Shown: positions 1 through 11,000 of the stretch, in pieces
How positions within the stretch are numbered: position 1 is the first letter of the stretch
Layout of the letters: each line of letters starts with the position of its first letter
NCBI GenBank assembly: GCA_030295235.1
Contig: AP026138.1
Span: forward strand, 62,001 to 126,000
Reading direction: 5' to 3'
Origin: Fistulifera solaris
Taxonomy: Eukaryota > Bacillariophyta > Bacillariophyceae > Naviculales > Stauroneidaceae
Length of the DNA: 64,000 nucleotides
Notes under the pieces: generated by a model
The model's input: the letters and a program-made list of their open reading frames with translations, nothing else
What the model was told of the DNA's origin: nothing
The model's database searches: none
Position numbers and translations under genes: made by a program

Positions 1-1127
1 CGTCTCCTCGAGCTCATCAGCGCAGTAGCAGTTTTACACGTCATACTCCATCGGTCGGTTCCGACTCGTCCATTTCGGAACTCTTGGCACAAGCGAAAAG
101 CCACACCAGTCGCCACCAGCGCTCGGGCAATTCGGTCAACTCGGCTCCGGCCATGACGGCCGCTCAGATTCGCGCTCATCACGGTATCCAGCCCCGTACG
201 AACGATGGTACGTCGGTTTCCGACATCATCAAAAGTTTGGAAGCCGACAATGCAAGTCGTATGCGACAATCGGGTAGCAAACGTCATTCGGACGCGTACT
301 CGACGCTGAGTCGTGATGCATCGGTGCGTTCTGCCAAGGAGCGGTTGCGTCGACGACGGGAAAATGAACGTCGGCGCACTAGTCATCCGGATGATGCTTC
401 GACCGAATCGGACGAAGATGCCGAGTCGTGGTTGATGGATGAAGTGACGGGCGCCTTGGGACCGAGAGGCATCGCTGCCGATTTGGAATCGTTAAGCGGT
501 CGATCGCACAAATCTCACCGGAGTCATCATTCCCGAAAATCACGACCCTCCACCCGACGCCGCAACCCCAACAGTGGAGAATCGGTGGACAGTCACGGCA
601 GTAAACGCAGTTCGGGTAGTCGTCGCAGTCGTTATTCGCATCGTTCGACGAAATCGTACATGTCCCAAATGTCCGAACAAAGCCGCAGCGTTGCCAACGA
701 CTTGTTGCGTCTTGAAATGCAACTGGCCATGGTGAATCCCAGCAGTGTCTTGAATCCTGATTCGACCCGCTCTGCTCGCAGCCGCCGTAGCAGTAGTGGC
801 AGCACCGCACCCCGCCGCACTCGTATCAGTGTGGTGGCTCCCCCCGGTAAATTGGGTATCATATTGGCCAACAAAGCCGATTCTCGGGGTACTGTCGTGT
901 CCGGCGTCCGCACCAGCAGTGTATTGGCTGATCGTATCAGTCCCGGTGACCGTATTGTCGCCATCGATGGGGAAGACGTGAGTCTCATGACCGTCTCGGA
1001 AATAACGACAATTATGGCCCGCAAGAGTGAGTATGATCGGACCTTGACGGTGCTCACGACACCGAAACCGACGTCGCCCGAATCATCATCGGCCGCTTCG
1101 CCACGGGACAATCGTTCACGTGGATGA
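1..1127 (+). CDS. PDZ-domain protein, 5' partial
   Basis: The frame is open from base 3 at the left edge, so the N-terminus lies outside the window; the stop is TGA at 1125-1127. Most of the visible protein is low-complexity Ser/Arg/His-rich sequence (many RSRRS, SHRS and SKRSS runs). A single PDZ domain occupies about nt 825-1065 near the C-terminus: a KLGIILAN carboxylate-binding loop, then SPGDRIVAIDGEDV, the usual core of the fold. PDZ domains bind C-terminal peptides, so a scaffold role is likely. The Ser/Arg-rich stretch looks disordered and phosphorylatable. No catalytic domain or membrane segment is visible. The partner and pathway cannot be told from this sequence. Confidence 0.8.
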   Translation, partial: SPRAHQRSSSFTRHTPSVGSDSSISELLAQAKSHTSRHQRSGNSVNSAPAMTAAQIRAHHGIQPRTNDGTSVSDIIKSLEADNASRMRQSGSKRHSDAYSTLSRDASVRSAKERLRRRRENERRRTSHPDDASTESDEDAESWLMDEVTGALGPRGIAADLESLSGRSHKSHRSHHSRKSRPSTRRRNPNSGESVDSHGSKRSSGSRRSRYSHRSTKSYMSQMSEQSRSVANDLLRLEMQLAMVNPSSVLNPDSTRSARSRRSSSGSTAPRRTRISVVAPPGKLGIILANKADSRGTVVSGVRTSSVLADRISPGDRIVAIDGEDVSLMTVSEITTIMARKSEYDRTLTVLTTPKPTSPESSSAASPRDNRSRG

Positions 1128-2171
1128 AATGTTATCGAGAACAATCAAAGTAAAAAGAAAGAAATAAAGCAAGCAAGTTATGATAATAACGAATAAGCAA
1201 AGAATTTGTCCTATCTTCGTGACTTTGTGACATATCAGTTCAGGAATTCCGTCTGACTCAAAATACAGTAAGAAAAGCCGAATTTTACTATAGTCCACAG
1301 TGTTGGCCGTATGTCGCCACGACTGCAAGTCAGTCATGAGTCTAATTTCTCTCGAGCAAAACTTCTGCCTACAGTTCGTTCATTCGTCAAAACGTCTTGA
1401 GCCACACTTATCGTTGTTGCGAGGAGATAGTCGTTAGCAGCATTTGCATTACATTCTTTTTATTTAACGTCGAAAAGCCAGCGGAACGCTGTCTTCCGTA
1501 TTTACTATGGACCAAAGTGTTGGTTTTACGAGACCACGATTGCATTTCAGTCATGAGTCAAATTTCTCTCGAGCAAAACTTCTGCCTACAGTTCGTTCAT
1601 TCGTCAAAACGTCTTGAGCCTCGATCGTAGTTACTGCAATGAAATAGTCGTTAGCAGCATTTGCATTACATTCTTTTTATTTTACGTCGAAAAGCCAGCG
1701 GAACGCTGTCTTCCGTATTTACTATCGACCAAAGTGTTGGTTTTACGAGACCACGATTGCGTTTCTGTCATGAGTCATGAATCGATACTATGGTGTTTAT
1801 CCCTTGACCGAGCCAGATAGTCATTTCATCAACATTTTTCTTCTTTTAGCAATATTTACTATTAAGATGATTGACCTGTTCTACAACATTCAATGTTACA
1901 GCCAACACTTTTTCCGCCTCCTGAAAGGCGCTCTAGCTTAACAACCCATCGCAGACAACACATTATGCTATAGTCCGTCCCTCCGTCGACCCGGTTCTCG
2001 TCTGTCAGTGATCCGATTAACCGCCATCATCACCGTCAAACAACAAAACGCAAAGAAAAAACCCATCAACGCAAAATAACGAAAGAAACACATCAGAAAA
2101 AAGCCCAACAACTGCATTCCTTCCTATTATCATTCGTTCCTTGTCATCTAAGTATCAGCATTCGTTTTTAT
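1128..2171. other. intergenic region, PDZ gene to plastid-protein gene
   Basis: No gene is supported. The stretch holds three copies of the dispersed CACGACTG...CAGTCATG motif (about 1283-1340, 1500-1557 and 1717-1774), two of them inside a 217-bp tandem duplication, followed by an A-rich leader just before the start codon at 2172. All three copies point toward the downstream gene. Confidence 0.6.
1331..1764 (+). repeat. 217-bp tandem duplication, two copies
   Basis: Bases 1331-1547 and 1548-1764 are near-identical tandem copies with a period of 217 bp. Each begins with the last part of the dispersed motif (CAGTCATGAG) and ends with a full new copy of it, so the duplication breakpoints fall in the motif itself. 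Few substitutions separate the copies, which suggests a recent event, probably unequal exchange between motif copies. No coding potential is evident. Confidence 0.9.
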
Positions 2172-4151
2172 ATGAGGATATTTCAGGTTTCGCCCCTGTG
2201 CTGGTGGATCATGTGCTGTTTCAGCGCAGTCAGGATATCGGCCTTTACGATGACGAAGCCTTCCTTTGTTCCTTCTCCACTAAAACAGCATACTATACAA
2301 TCGCCGCGTCTGGCCTTTTTTCCTGCTATACAGTTACAAATGGCGGCGGATCCTTTGGAAGATGAAGAAGAACAAGATGTTCCGGATGATTGGAATGGTG
2401 AAGACGATATCTTGTTGTCGTTGGACGGTCTGGAAGATATCAGTGATATTGTGCTCGAAGAAGACGATGATGTCGTAGTCGAGGAAGAGGAGGATGAAAC
2501 CGTGAAACGATCGGACGACGAAGAAGACGAAGACGAGGATGAATTGGAATTAGTATTGGAAGAAGAAGATGAGGACGAGGAAGAAAAGGAAATTGTCGAA
2601 GAATACGCGGTCGATGAATGGGAGGAAGACGAGGAAGAATATGTTGAAATTTCGGCAGGATCGGCCGATTGGGACGACGATGACGATGATGATAGCAGTA
2701 TGGAATGGGATGAAGATCCGGAGGATCCCCAATTTGCGGCACAAAAAGCGTTGGTGGACCAAGCCATTGCCGCTTCCATCCAACGGGCACAAGATGAATC
2801 CTTTGAACCCATCGAATTCATCGTAGACGAGAATCAATTGACACCGGAACAGGAAGCAGTGTTGGAACAGTCGCCTCTACAAAAGCAAATTGAAGCCATG
2901 ATGAAAAATATGGAATTAACCGAACAAGATGTACAAGAGATTGGCGATTTGGAGGAAGCCATGGCGGCAACGCCCGATCTCATGCGCGATGATCCGTATC
3001 CGACCGAAGCGTCTCCCGACTATGTCCGCCCACCCGGTGTCACGGACGACTTATTGAGAGAGTACGATGCCACGTACAAACGAATGGAACAAGTAGTTGA
3101 CGAAGAACCATGGGATAAGGTAGTATTACGGGAATGGCAAGGCTACGAAGGTCTATCGAATGAAACCCTGTCGGAAATGGAGGATTGTTTGGAAGAAATG
3201 GGTGGGAGTGCGTACAATGTCACTCGCTGGTTGCTGTACGACCTCCAATTCAACGTCTCCAACTTGATTTTGGCGGCCGTCAAACACAATCGCGAAGCCC
3301 CGGTATTGTTTCAACACTGGTACCCGCAGTTGGTCACCTACAAACGGTATCAACACGCCCGCGACCGCAATTTCGATTTCAATTGGGACGATGTGGAACA
3401 AGCGGATTTGGGTGAATTAGAGCGCTATTACCAGGGATTCGGATATGACGAAATTCCGACCAAGGCGCCCGCTGAGACGGGAATTATCAGTTTGGAAGAC
3501 TTGGACGAAGAAGAAATCAAAATGGCCGCCTTTGAAAGTTGGATGACGGATGTTTACAATCCCGAACACGATCGCAAAGACTTTGATGATGATGACTTTC
3601 AAGACGAGGACAATGTGTTTTCCGAGTTTTATGAAGCACCCCAGCATCCCGATTTACCCACGATGGAGGAAGCCATGGAAGATTTGGAAGTGTGGAAAGA
3701 GCAATTGGGTGAAGACGCCGACGATCCGGCCATGGCGGCGTACCGCGACCGTATGGGTCAAAGTTTCAAGTACAAGGTCGTCCGCGATGAAGAATTCGAA
3801 CGCGAATTCCGTGGACACCTGATCATTGCCTGTACTGCTGCGGAAGCCGACCTCGATGTGGCCGAACAAATTACGCTCCGCTTTGAGAAAGAGTTCGGCA
3901 AACAAGTTTTTGTGGAGACACGCGTGTTGGCCTTGGCTCGTGAAGAAGACAATGTGTACGAGATTTGGCTGGAGAGTTACGACATTGAATTATTACACTC
4001 GAAAAAGCGGGCTCTTTCCAATTTCAAAGACTGGACCGGTCCCGCCGATGTGGATGCCGCCCAAATTGACTTTTTGGTAGACCGAGTCCGTTATCTGATC
4101 AGTGACGATTCACGGTATAGTTACCGGATGGAAATGGAATATGCGGAATAA
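2172..4151 (+). CDS. acidic plastid-targeted protein of unknown function
   Basis: The protein has 659 aa and no introns. The N-terminus is hydrophobic (about residues 5-22) and runs into RISAF, an ASAF-type signal-peptide/transit-peptide junction typical of diatom plastid proteins; a transit-like stretch follows to about residue 55. Residues 60-190 are extremely acidic (long Glu/Asp runs). The remaining part is folded-looking and rich in aromatic residues, with conserved-looking segments such as VTRWLLYDLQFN and FEKEFGKQVFVETRVLAL, but I recognise no family. Targeting is well supported and function is unknown. A role in plastid protein or nucleic-acid handling would be a guess from its charge alone. 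Confidence 0.85.
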   Translation: MRIFQVSPLCWWIMCCFSAVRISAFTMTKPSFVPSPLKQHTIQSPRLAFFPAIQLQMAADPLEDEEEQDVPDDWNGEDDILLSLDGLEDISDIVLEEDDDVVVEEEEDETVKRSDDEEDEDEDELELVLEEEDEDEEEKEIVEEYAVDEWEEDEEEYVEISAGSADWDDDDDDDSSMEWDEDPEDPQFAAQKALVDQAIAASIQRAQDESFEPIEFIVDENQLTPEQEAVLEQSPLQKQIEAMMKNMELTEQDVQEIGDLEEAMAATPDLMRDDPYPTEASPDYVRPPGVTDDLLREYDATYKRMEQVVDEEPWDKVVLREWQGYEGLSNETLSEMEDCLEEMGGSAYNVTRWLLYDLQFNVSNLILAAVKHNREAPVLFQHWYPQLVTYKRYQHARDRNFDFNWDDVEQADLGELERYYQGFGYDEIPTKAPAETGIISLEDLDEEEIKMAAFESWMTDVYNPEHDRKDFDDDDFQDEDNVFSEFYEAPQHPDLPTMEEAMEDLEVWKEQLGEDADDPAMAAYRDRMGQSFKYKVVRDEEFEREFRGHLIIACTAAEADLDVAEQITLRFEKEFGKQVFVETRVLALAREEDNVYEIWLESYDIELLHSKKRALSNFKDWTGPADVDAAQIDFLVDRVRYLISDDSRYSYRMEMEYAE

Positions 4152-4662
4152 AATGATTATAATCAATTTGAATGGAAGAAATATGCTTATTCTTAGACTT
4201 TACAAACTGCACTTCGTAAGGCGTAACCTTAGCGAAGGCCTTATTTTCTCTGTACCGGTCCGACTTTATTTACTTAGACAATTTGAGGTGCACGTGTTTC
4301 GTCATTGGCCTATGGCCTTTCGCGGGTGAGGAGTGTGGCAACAAAAGTACAAGCGCAACACCCGACCCCCTGCAAACGCCGCGTGTTCCTTCGTCTTTTT
4401 GTTCGAAAAAGGAACAAAAGGTAGCGCGTTCGTCTTGCTGTCACAATGGCGGAAGCGTAATGTTGCAGAGAAGAAAGGAACATAATAAAACGACGGAGAA
4501 TTGATTTCACTTGCAATTTCGTAGTAATTGAAAGTAATCGATTGATAGCCAGAAAAAGAAGTCAAGTCAGCGAAAAGGAGCAAGTGATTCCTGTAAAGAA
4601 AAAGAGAGACTATTTTCGGGAGAGCGCACTACATACATTCCCCGAAAACTCGTTCTTCTGTC
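4152..4662. other. intergenic region
   Basis: This lies between two plus-strand genes. Short open frames here have no coding character. The last 150 bp are A/G-rich and presumably hold the promoter and leader of the OTU gene. No clear TATA box or repeat is seen. Confidence 0.4.
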
Positions 4663-6065
4663 ATGCGTGTCCTTCTTCGTCAGCCAAGAAATAATAATAG
4701 TGACGAAGAAGAAGTATACGATAGTGTTTCAGTCAGCGAAGCCGAGCAACCACAGCAGCAAGAAGAAGTCAAGTCGACACGGCCCTCCAGTCCTTTCTTA
4801 AAAGAGCCTTCTTCACCGAAAGACTTCGCAGAGTCACCAACGTCCAAGAAACGCCCACGATCGCCTCTTGATTCGAAACCTGCAGCAATCATGGTCGATG
4901 GCGGTCGTCGTCGACGATGGGACGACGAAGAACTCGTTGAAAATCAACCTCCTCTTTTCGTACGCATAATTCAAGAAGAACCCACCGCTCATCGTCGGGA
5001 GACAAAACCTTCCGAACGAGCCTTTCAAGAACAACTTAAGAAGGAACGCGGCTTGGAAATTGTCGAACAAGCGGGAGACGGGAATTGTTTGTTTCGTGCG
5101 GTCAGTTGGCAAGTCTACGGGGATGCTTCCATGCACGCCGAAATTCGAGAACGCTGTATGGATTTCATGGCCCGGGATCCCGAACATTTTGCGCCCTTTG
5201 TGGACGGAGATTTTGCTGCCTATGTAAAACGCAAACGGCGTTTGGGGGTGCACGGTAACAATCCCGAAATACAAGCCATGAGTGAATTGTTCAATCGACC
5301 CTTTGAAGTGTTTACGCCCGATCGCGGTATCGAGCCTCTCAATATCTTCCAATCCAATTACAAGACAAAGGATGTACCCATTCGTTTGTCGTATCATGAT
5401 GGGAATCATTACAATGCGGTGATAGATCCCCTAATGCCGACGGCCGGTTTGGGATTGGGGTTGCCCGGTTTACAACCCGGTTTGGCGGATCAATTGCAGC
5501 TGGCCAAGGCGGTGGTCGAATCGGATCAGTTGGCGGATGAAATTGATTTACAAAAAGTCCTGGAAGTCTCTCGAGACGATGAGTTACAGCGTGCTCTCAA
5601 AGAAAGCAGTGCATTGGCGGTGGAGAAGGTTCGTCATTTTGATACATTTTTTTCGTCCGAAAGTCGCTCACATACAAACGCTATTCCTCTTTTTTTCCTT
5701 AGATGTACGATCCGGCGGATTATATAACAGAGGGAACGGGCGACGACGACTTTGATCTAGAGCAAAAGGTTTTATTGCAGTCACTCGAAGAATATCGTCG
5801 TCAAGAGGAAGGTCAAAAACAACGAGCGAAATCGTCGAGCCCCGTGGCTGCAGCGCGGTTGCCGGAGGTCGCCGGCACGGCTTCGTTGGCAGCCTCTGCC
5901 GTAGGAGTGGCGTCTCTTCCCACGACACGGCCCATGGATGAATATCCTGCGATAGTACAAGAGCTCGTCATGAATGGATTTGAATTACGGAAAGTGGTGC
6001 ATGCCTACGAACTGATCGGTGATGATTTTAATGACTTGTTGGCCTTTTTGATGTCAAATTGTTAG
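4663..6065 (+). CDS. OTU-family deubiquitinase (OTUD5-like), two exons
   Basis: This is a cysteine protease that should cleave ubiquitin chains. Exon 1 is 4663-5628, the intron 5629-5702 (74 nt, GT...TTTTTTTCCTTAG) and exon 2 5703-6065, phase 0, giving about 442 aa. The OTU domain spans about residues 125-255: the catalytic motif DGNCLF carries Asp139 and Cys142, and the closing motif YHDGNHYNAV carries His249, both intact. After it come acidic helices resembling ubiquitin-interacting motifs (around LQRALKES and LEQKVLLQSLEEYR), and a C-terminal UBA-like segment (VQELVMNGFELRKVVHAYE...). The N-terminal 110 residues are Ser/Pro/Glu-rich and probably disordered. The layout fits ubiquitin-chain recognition; OTUD5-like is the nearest subtype I can propose. 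Confidence 0.88.
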
Positions 6066-6089
6066 CTACGAACTAAGTGATGACTTAGC

Positions 6090-7569
6090 TTAATAATGTT
6101 TAGAAGAGTTGCATAAAGGTAGTTTAGGTAGTCTATAGTTTTCCTGTTTTCTTTTCCGGGCGCAATTGGCATGCGGTTCGGGCAAGCCTTTCACTTTTTC
6201 AATGTGATCTGTTTTGGTGTAACGATAATTGTGATCGCCCTTGCCCATATAATAGCGTGATGTGAGGACATCAGTCGAATAGGAGCTACTTCGGACACCA
6301 ATAAACACATCGGCATTCAATGCTAAATCAAAATTGACCACCGAATGGAGCAACGATCCGTGGTCGACTATGTCCGGATGAGCTTCGTAATACTCTTGCA
6401 CCAGACGCTCTCCGCATTCCAAGACTTGTACCTGCCGCGAACCGACCCTCCATCCCTCACGAACAAGACGATTCAATGTTTTTAAATTGTGTTGCGCATG
6501 CGCTTGGCGTTCGGAAGACTGCTTGGGTGCCATCATTCCCGCCCGTGACACGGCAATGACCAAACCAGTCACCTGTGAATAGTTGGTTTCCAACACCGTC
6601 GCGACTTGCTGCAAGATTTGGGTCAAATTGCGTTCCATATCAATCCCACAGACGTGCGCCATCATGTCCATTTCCAAGCGGGCATGCAAGACAGCATAAT
6701 GGGGTGTAGGAACACATTGCTGTGCGACCGCACGCCATTGCGGTGCCGGACGGAGGGCTCGATACACCCATTCATCGATCTGCGACAATTCCTTTCTAAG
6801 CGTGCTTTTTCTTTTCGTATACTCCAAGTAATCATTCCACAATCGTCCTGCTTGAATGCCACCGCCGTACACGACAGGATGCTGACAATGCTGAACCAGT
6901 GGTAAGAAGTCTTGTTTGCGTGGATTGAATTCTTTGAGTTGTTGTGTGGCAATATTTTTGAGGGGGATGCAAATACCCCCGTTCGAGTGCGGCTTGTTGC
7001 AACGGGTTCAAGGTTATGTTAACGATCGTTCGCGGCATTTCCCAACAATCGGAATTGTGCAAAGGTTCCGATATCAAAAGAGGCAACTGCGGATGAAATT
7101 GATTCCAAAATTCAACATCAAAGACCCATTCCATCGGTATCGGATACCATTTGGATACATTATTTGTTGAAGTGACAATTTGCGTCGACCAGAGAATCGA
7201 AGGTAAAAAGATTTGTTCCAGTTCATGCTGTTTCGCATACAAAACAAAAGCCATCCACCGTAACACTTGATTGCGATAGCCACCCAACAAGCCCGGTGGA
7301 GACAAGAGAGCTAATGTGGAATTGGGAGATTGCTGAATCGGGTGTTTCGCCTCACGAAGGAAATAAGAAAGCACATGATTGCTGCTGGAAGATAAAGTGA
7401 CGTCGAGACGATGCATCGCGAGCAGAAGACATAGTAGATAACCCGCAAAAAGGAGCAAAACGACAACATATTTTCTCCGAAAACGACAGCTCGAGAAGCG
7501 TCTTTGCGGCAACCAGCGACCGTGCTCAAGTTGTATTTGCTGCTCGTGTCGCTTCCGTACAGGACTCAT
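6090..7569 (-). CDS. O-fucosyltransferase-like Golgi protein (one frameshift)
   Basis: This is a type II membrane protein: a short cytoplasmic Arg-rich tail, one hydrophobic anchor (KYVVVLLLFAGYLLCLLLA), then a lumenal domain. The start of that domain has a GGYRNQVLRWMAFVLYAKQ motif, like the GDP-fucose-binding N-terminal motif of O-FucT-type enzymes. The C-terminal half has the family-like segment FDLALNADVFIGVRSSS. Family assignment is by motif and moderately certain. The frame changes once, at a C5 run (6976-6980); removing one base joins both halves without loss, so I read one gene of about 490 aa. It lies next to, and is co-oriented with, the sulfotransferase array, which fits a shared role in building a decorated glycan. 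Confidence 0.65.
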
Positions 7570-8022
7570 GCGTACATAGATTGGAGTATGACCATGAACG
7601 GATAAGTCGAAAAGGATCTATCTATTTGTTGACCGATTCTAGAGCAAGGTAGTCTATCATCAATATTGTCATTCATTTTTCATGTCAAAACTTCCATTGC
7701 AATTTGGTACTATACATCAAAGTGTATATTACCTTTCGTCAAGACTGGATTTCAGTCATGAACTAATCTTCTATTATTTGCCGTTTATTACTTCGCAAAA
7801 GCCATTATGCTTTGTTTGCTATAGATATTTGCGTTGTAATTCGTAAACAAACAATGATTATATACAATACATTTAGCGGTGTATTTTATAAGTACATGAA
7901 GGAAACGTATGACTCGCGCGTCGGCGATGATTCATAAGAAAAGGAAGACGAGTGAAAAATTTTGATGAGAATGTATAATAGCACTATCTCATGGATTCTG
8001 GCCGCTCGCACACAGCCAATCT
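7570..8022. other. intergenic region with one dispersed motif copy
   Basis: AT-rich sequence upstream of the fucosyltransferase-like gene and downstream of the sulfotransferase array. A copy of the dispersed motif lies at 7707-7763 (TACTATACATCAAAGTG, then CAAGACTG and CAGTCATG), oriented plus, so it points away from the gene whose 5' end it flanks. Nothing else is seen. Confidence 0.5.
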
Positions 8023-11000
8023 TTACGCGAACACGTCCGGCCATTCCTCAGAAAACTCGCTGTAGCCCCAAGACTCGACATCATCCCAATTGACGATTTG
8101 CATGGACAAAGGCACGACAGCTTGCTTCGCCAGGCCGGGAGGACTCAAGACACTGCGAAGTAACTGCTTATTGTACGGTTGGTGAAGCAGATTGGTTTGA
8201 ATCCTTTGCACGACATCGAAATGGTTCTGCTCATCGCTCAAATCTCGGTCGTACTCAAACTCTTCGTACGGAATGGAATGCAGGGCAAAATAGTTTCGAG
8301 CTTGTTTGTAGTAGCGGGTCGTCTTTTCAATGAACTCCTCTAGTTCCGACCGATCAATCTCGATGGCATCCTCTTCTGTGGTTCCAACGTTCGTCCACTT
8401 CTTCCTTGCCTTGGCAATCTGGAATGAAACGAAGATTTCTAGCATGTTCCGCCTCCAAAGAACCACATACTCTGTCTCCATGTCGGAAAACAAAGACATG
8501 AACCGCTGTATAGTGGTATTCATCAGCCGTGTAATCTGATCGGGGAAAACCTTCAGGACGAAGTACGCCTGTGGAAGATGCGACGGAATGCGATGAATGA
8601 AATCGAGCACTGCCGCCGGATTTTCAAGTCGCTCCGAAATCACTTTTGAAGCTCTTCGATCACCTTGCGTTGAGAAGAGTTTTGGCCTAACTCTGCAAAT
8701 GCTGTCACAAAGATCTCATCAGGCGACGCGAATTTCCGTGCAGAGAGAGGGCGGTCCGCATCCCAACCACAGCCACGCTGGATCTGGTCGATAATGCGAC
8801 AGAGGACTCGTGCAATGAGCGACATGTCGTCTCCGAAAAACTCGTACATGTTTAACACATCGACCTTTGACTCTTGTCTTGTTGCAAGGTTCTTGATGAA
8901 AGCAAAGAACAGGTTTGATCCTGTGCGGGCATTGGCAACCATTAGGATCGGTTGATGACGTCGTGCACCAGTGCTCGAGGGTTCGCAAATGAAATTGGAT
9001 CGGTCTTGTTTTTGACGAAAGAACGTATCGTTTTTGAAGTGTGTTCGGCAACGTTTTTTCCAATACAAGTTCTTGTTGCAATTGGTCGTTTGATGCATTA
9101 CTGATAACTAGCGACTCACCGCCTGTTGGCACCGCCAAAATATCTGGCCATTCCTCGGAAACTTCGCTGTAGCCCCAAGATTCGACATCGTTCCAGTTGA
9201 CAATCTGTTTTGAAAGCGGCACAGCAGCTTGCTTGACTAGACCTGGTGGATCAAGTACGCCACGAAGTAGCTCCTCATTGTAAGGCTGACCCAGAAGGCT
9301 CGTTTGGATTCGCTGCACGACGTCGAAATGGTGAGCACTGTCGCTCAGATCTCGGTCGTACTCAAACTCTTCGAAAGCCATCGACTTCGAAGCGAAATAG
9401 TTACGAGCTCGCACGTAGAATAGCGCCGTCTTTTGGATGAACTTCTCCAGCTCCGAGCGATCCACTTCAATGGCATCATCTTCTGTCGTTCCTACGTTAG
9501 TCCACTTTTTCATCTGTTTGGCGATCTGGAACGACACGAAAATCTCCAGCATGTTGCGACGCCACAGAATGACGTACTTGGTCTTCATCTCGGAGAATAA
9601 TGCAATGAATTGTTCGATGGTAGTGTTCATGAGCCGGTTGACTTGATCGGGGAATACCTTCAACACAAAGTACGCTTGTGGAAGATTTGACGGAATGCGA
9701 TGAATGAAATCTAGCACACCAGCCGGATTCTCAAGTCGCTGCGATACCACGTCTTGAAGCTTCTTAATTACTCGAAGATGCGAAGGATTACCACCAAACT
9801 CAGAGAGTGCCGTTGCAAAGACTTCTTCGGGCGAAGAGAATTTGCGGTCTGCATAAGGTTTTTGTATACTCCAACCGCAACCACGTTGTAACTGGTCGAT
9901 AATGCGACAAAGAACACGCGATACCAGAGCCAAATCGTCGCCAAAGAACTCATAAAGGTTGAGGACGTTGACCGAATCTTCCTGTTTGGATGATAGATTC
10001 TTGATGAAGGCAAAGAAAAGGTTCGATCCTGTGCGAGCGTTCGCGACAATCAAAATTGGCTGGTGAGGCTTTGCGTTTTCGAGAGAAGTCCCGCAAACGA
10101 AATCAAAACTGTTGTCACGGAAGTCTGCCTTGCCGATGGGGCGAATTTCGTTCACAGCAGCAGTATCAGTCTTGCTCGTCGATACGGTAGACACCGCCAC
10201 CGCGCTATTTTCTGTGCCTGGAAGCTCTTGATGAGCAGGAAGTGCTAGAATGTTTGGCCAGTCATCCGAAACGTCGCTGTAGCCCCAGGACTTGACATCC
10301 TTCCAATTGACGATCTGTCGCGATAGTGGTACAACAGCCTGCTTAGCAAGTCCGGGTGCGTCTAAAACGCTTCGTGATAACTCTTCATCGTACGGCTGGT
10401 GGAGTAGTTCTGTTTGGATCCGTTGCACGACATCGAGATGGCGAGAGCTGTCGCTCAAGTCACGATCATACTCGAATTCCACATACGTGATCGAAGTACA
10501 ATCAAAAAAGTCTCGCGCTTCAAGGTAGAACTGAGTGGTCCTTCGAACGAACTGCTCGAGCGTCGAGCGATCCACTTCAATCGCATCGTTTTCGGTTGTT
10601 CCAACATGCGTCCACTTGTTCCTTTGCTTGGCAATCTGGAACGACACGAAAATCTCCAGCATGTTGCGGCGCCACAGAATGACGTACTGGGTCTTCATGT
10701 CGGAAAATAGAGCAGCGAACTTTTGGATGGTAGTGTTCATGAGCCGGTTGACTTGATCGGGGAATACCTTCAACACAAAGTACGCTTGCGGTAGATGGGA
10801 AGGAATACGATGAATGAAATCGAGAACGGCCGCCGGATTTTTCAATCGCTGTGATATTGCGCGCTGCAATTCGTCGATCACTTGTCGTCGGGAAGGATTG
10901 GCACCAAACTCCGAGAGTGCGGCTTGGAACACTTCATCGGGTGATGCAAACTTTCGATCATAGTAAACGTTTTGCATTTCCCAACCGCATCCTTTTGAAT

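Noticed and set aside
379-1144. Minus-strand frames opposite the PDZ gene
   Set aside because: Antisense shadows; the plus-strand PDZ domain is convincing.
2183-2821. Long Ser-rich minus-strand frame opposite the plastid protein
   Set aside because: It is the antisense of the Glu/Asp codon runs; poly-Ser arises from the complement and has no independent support.
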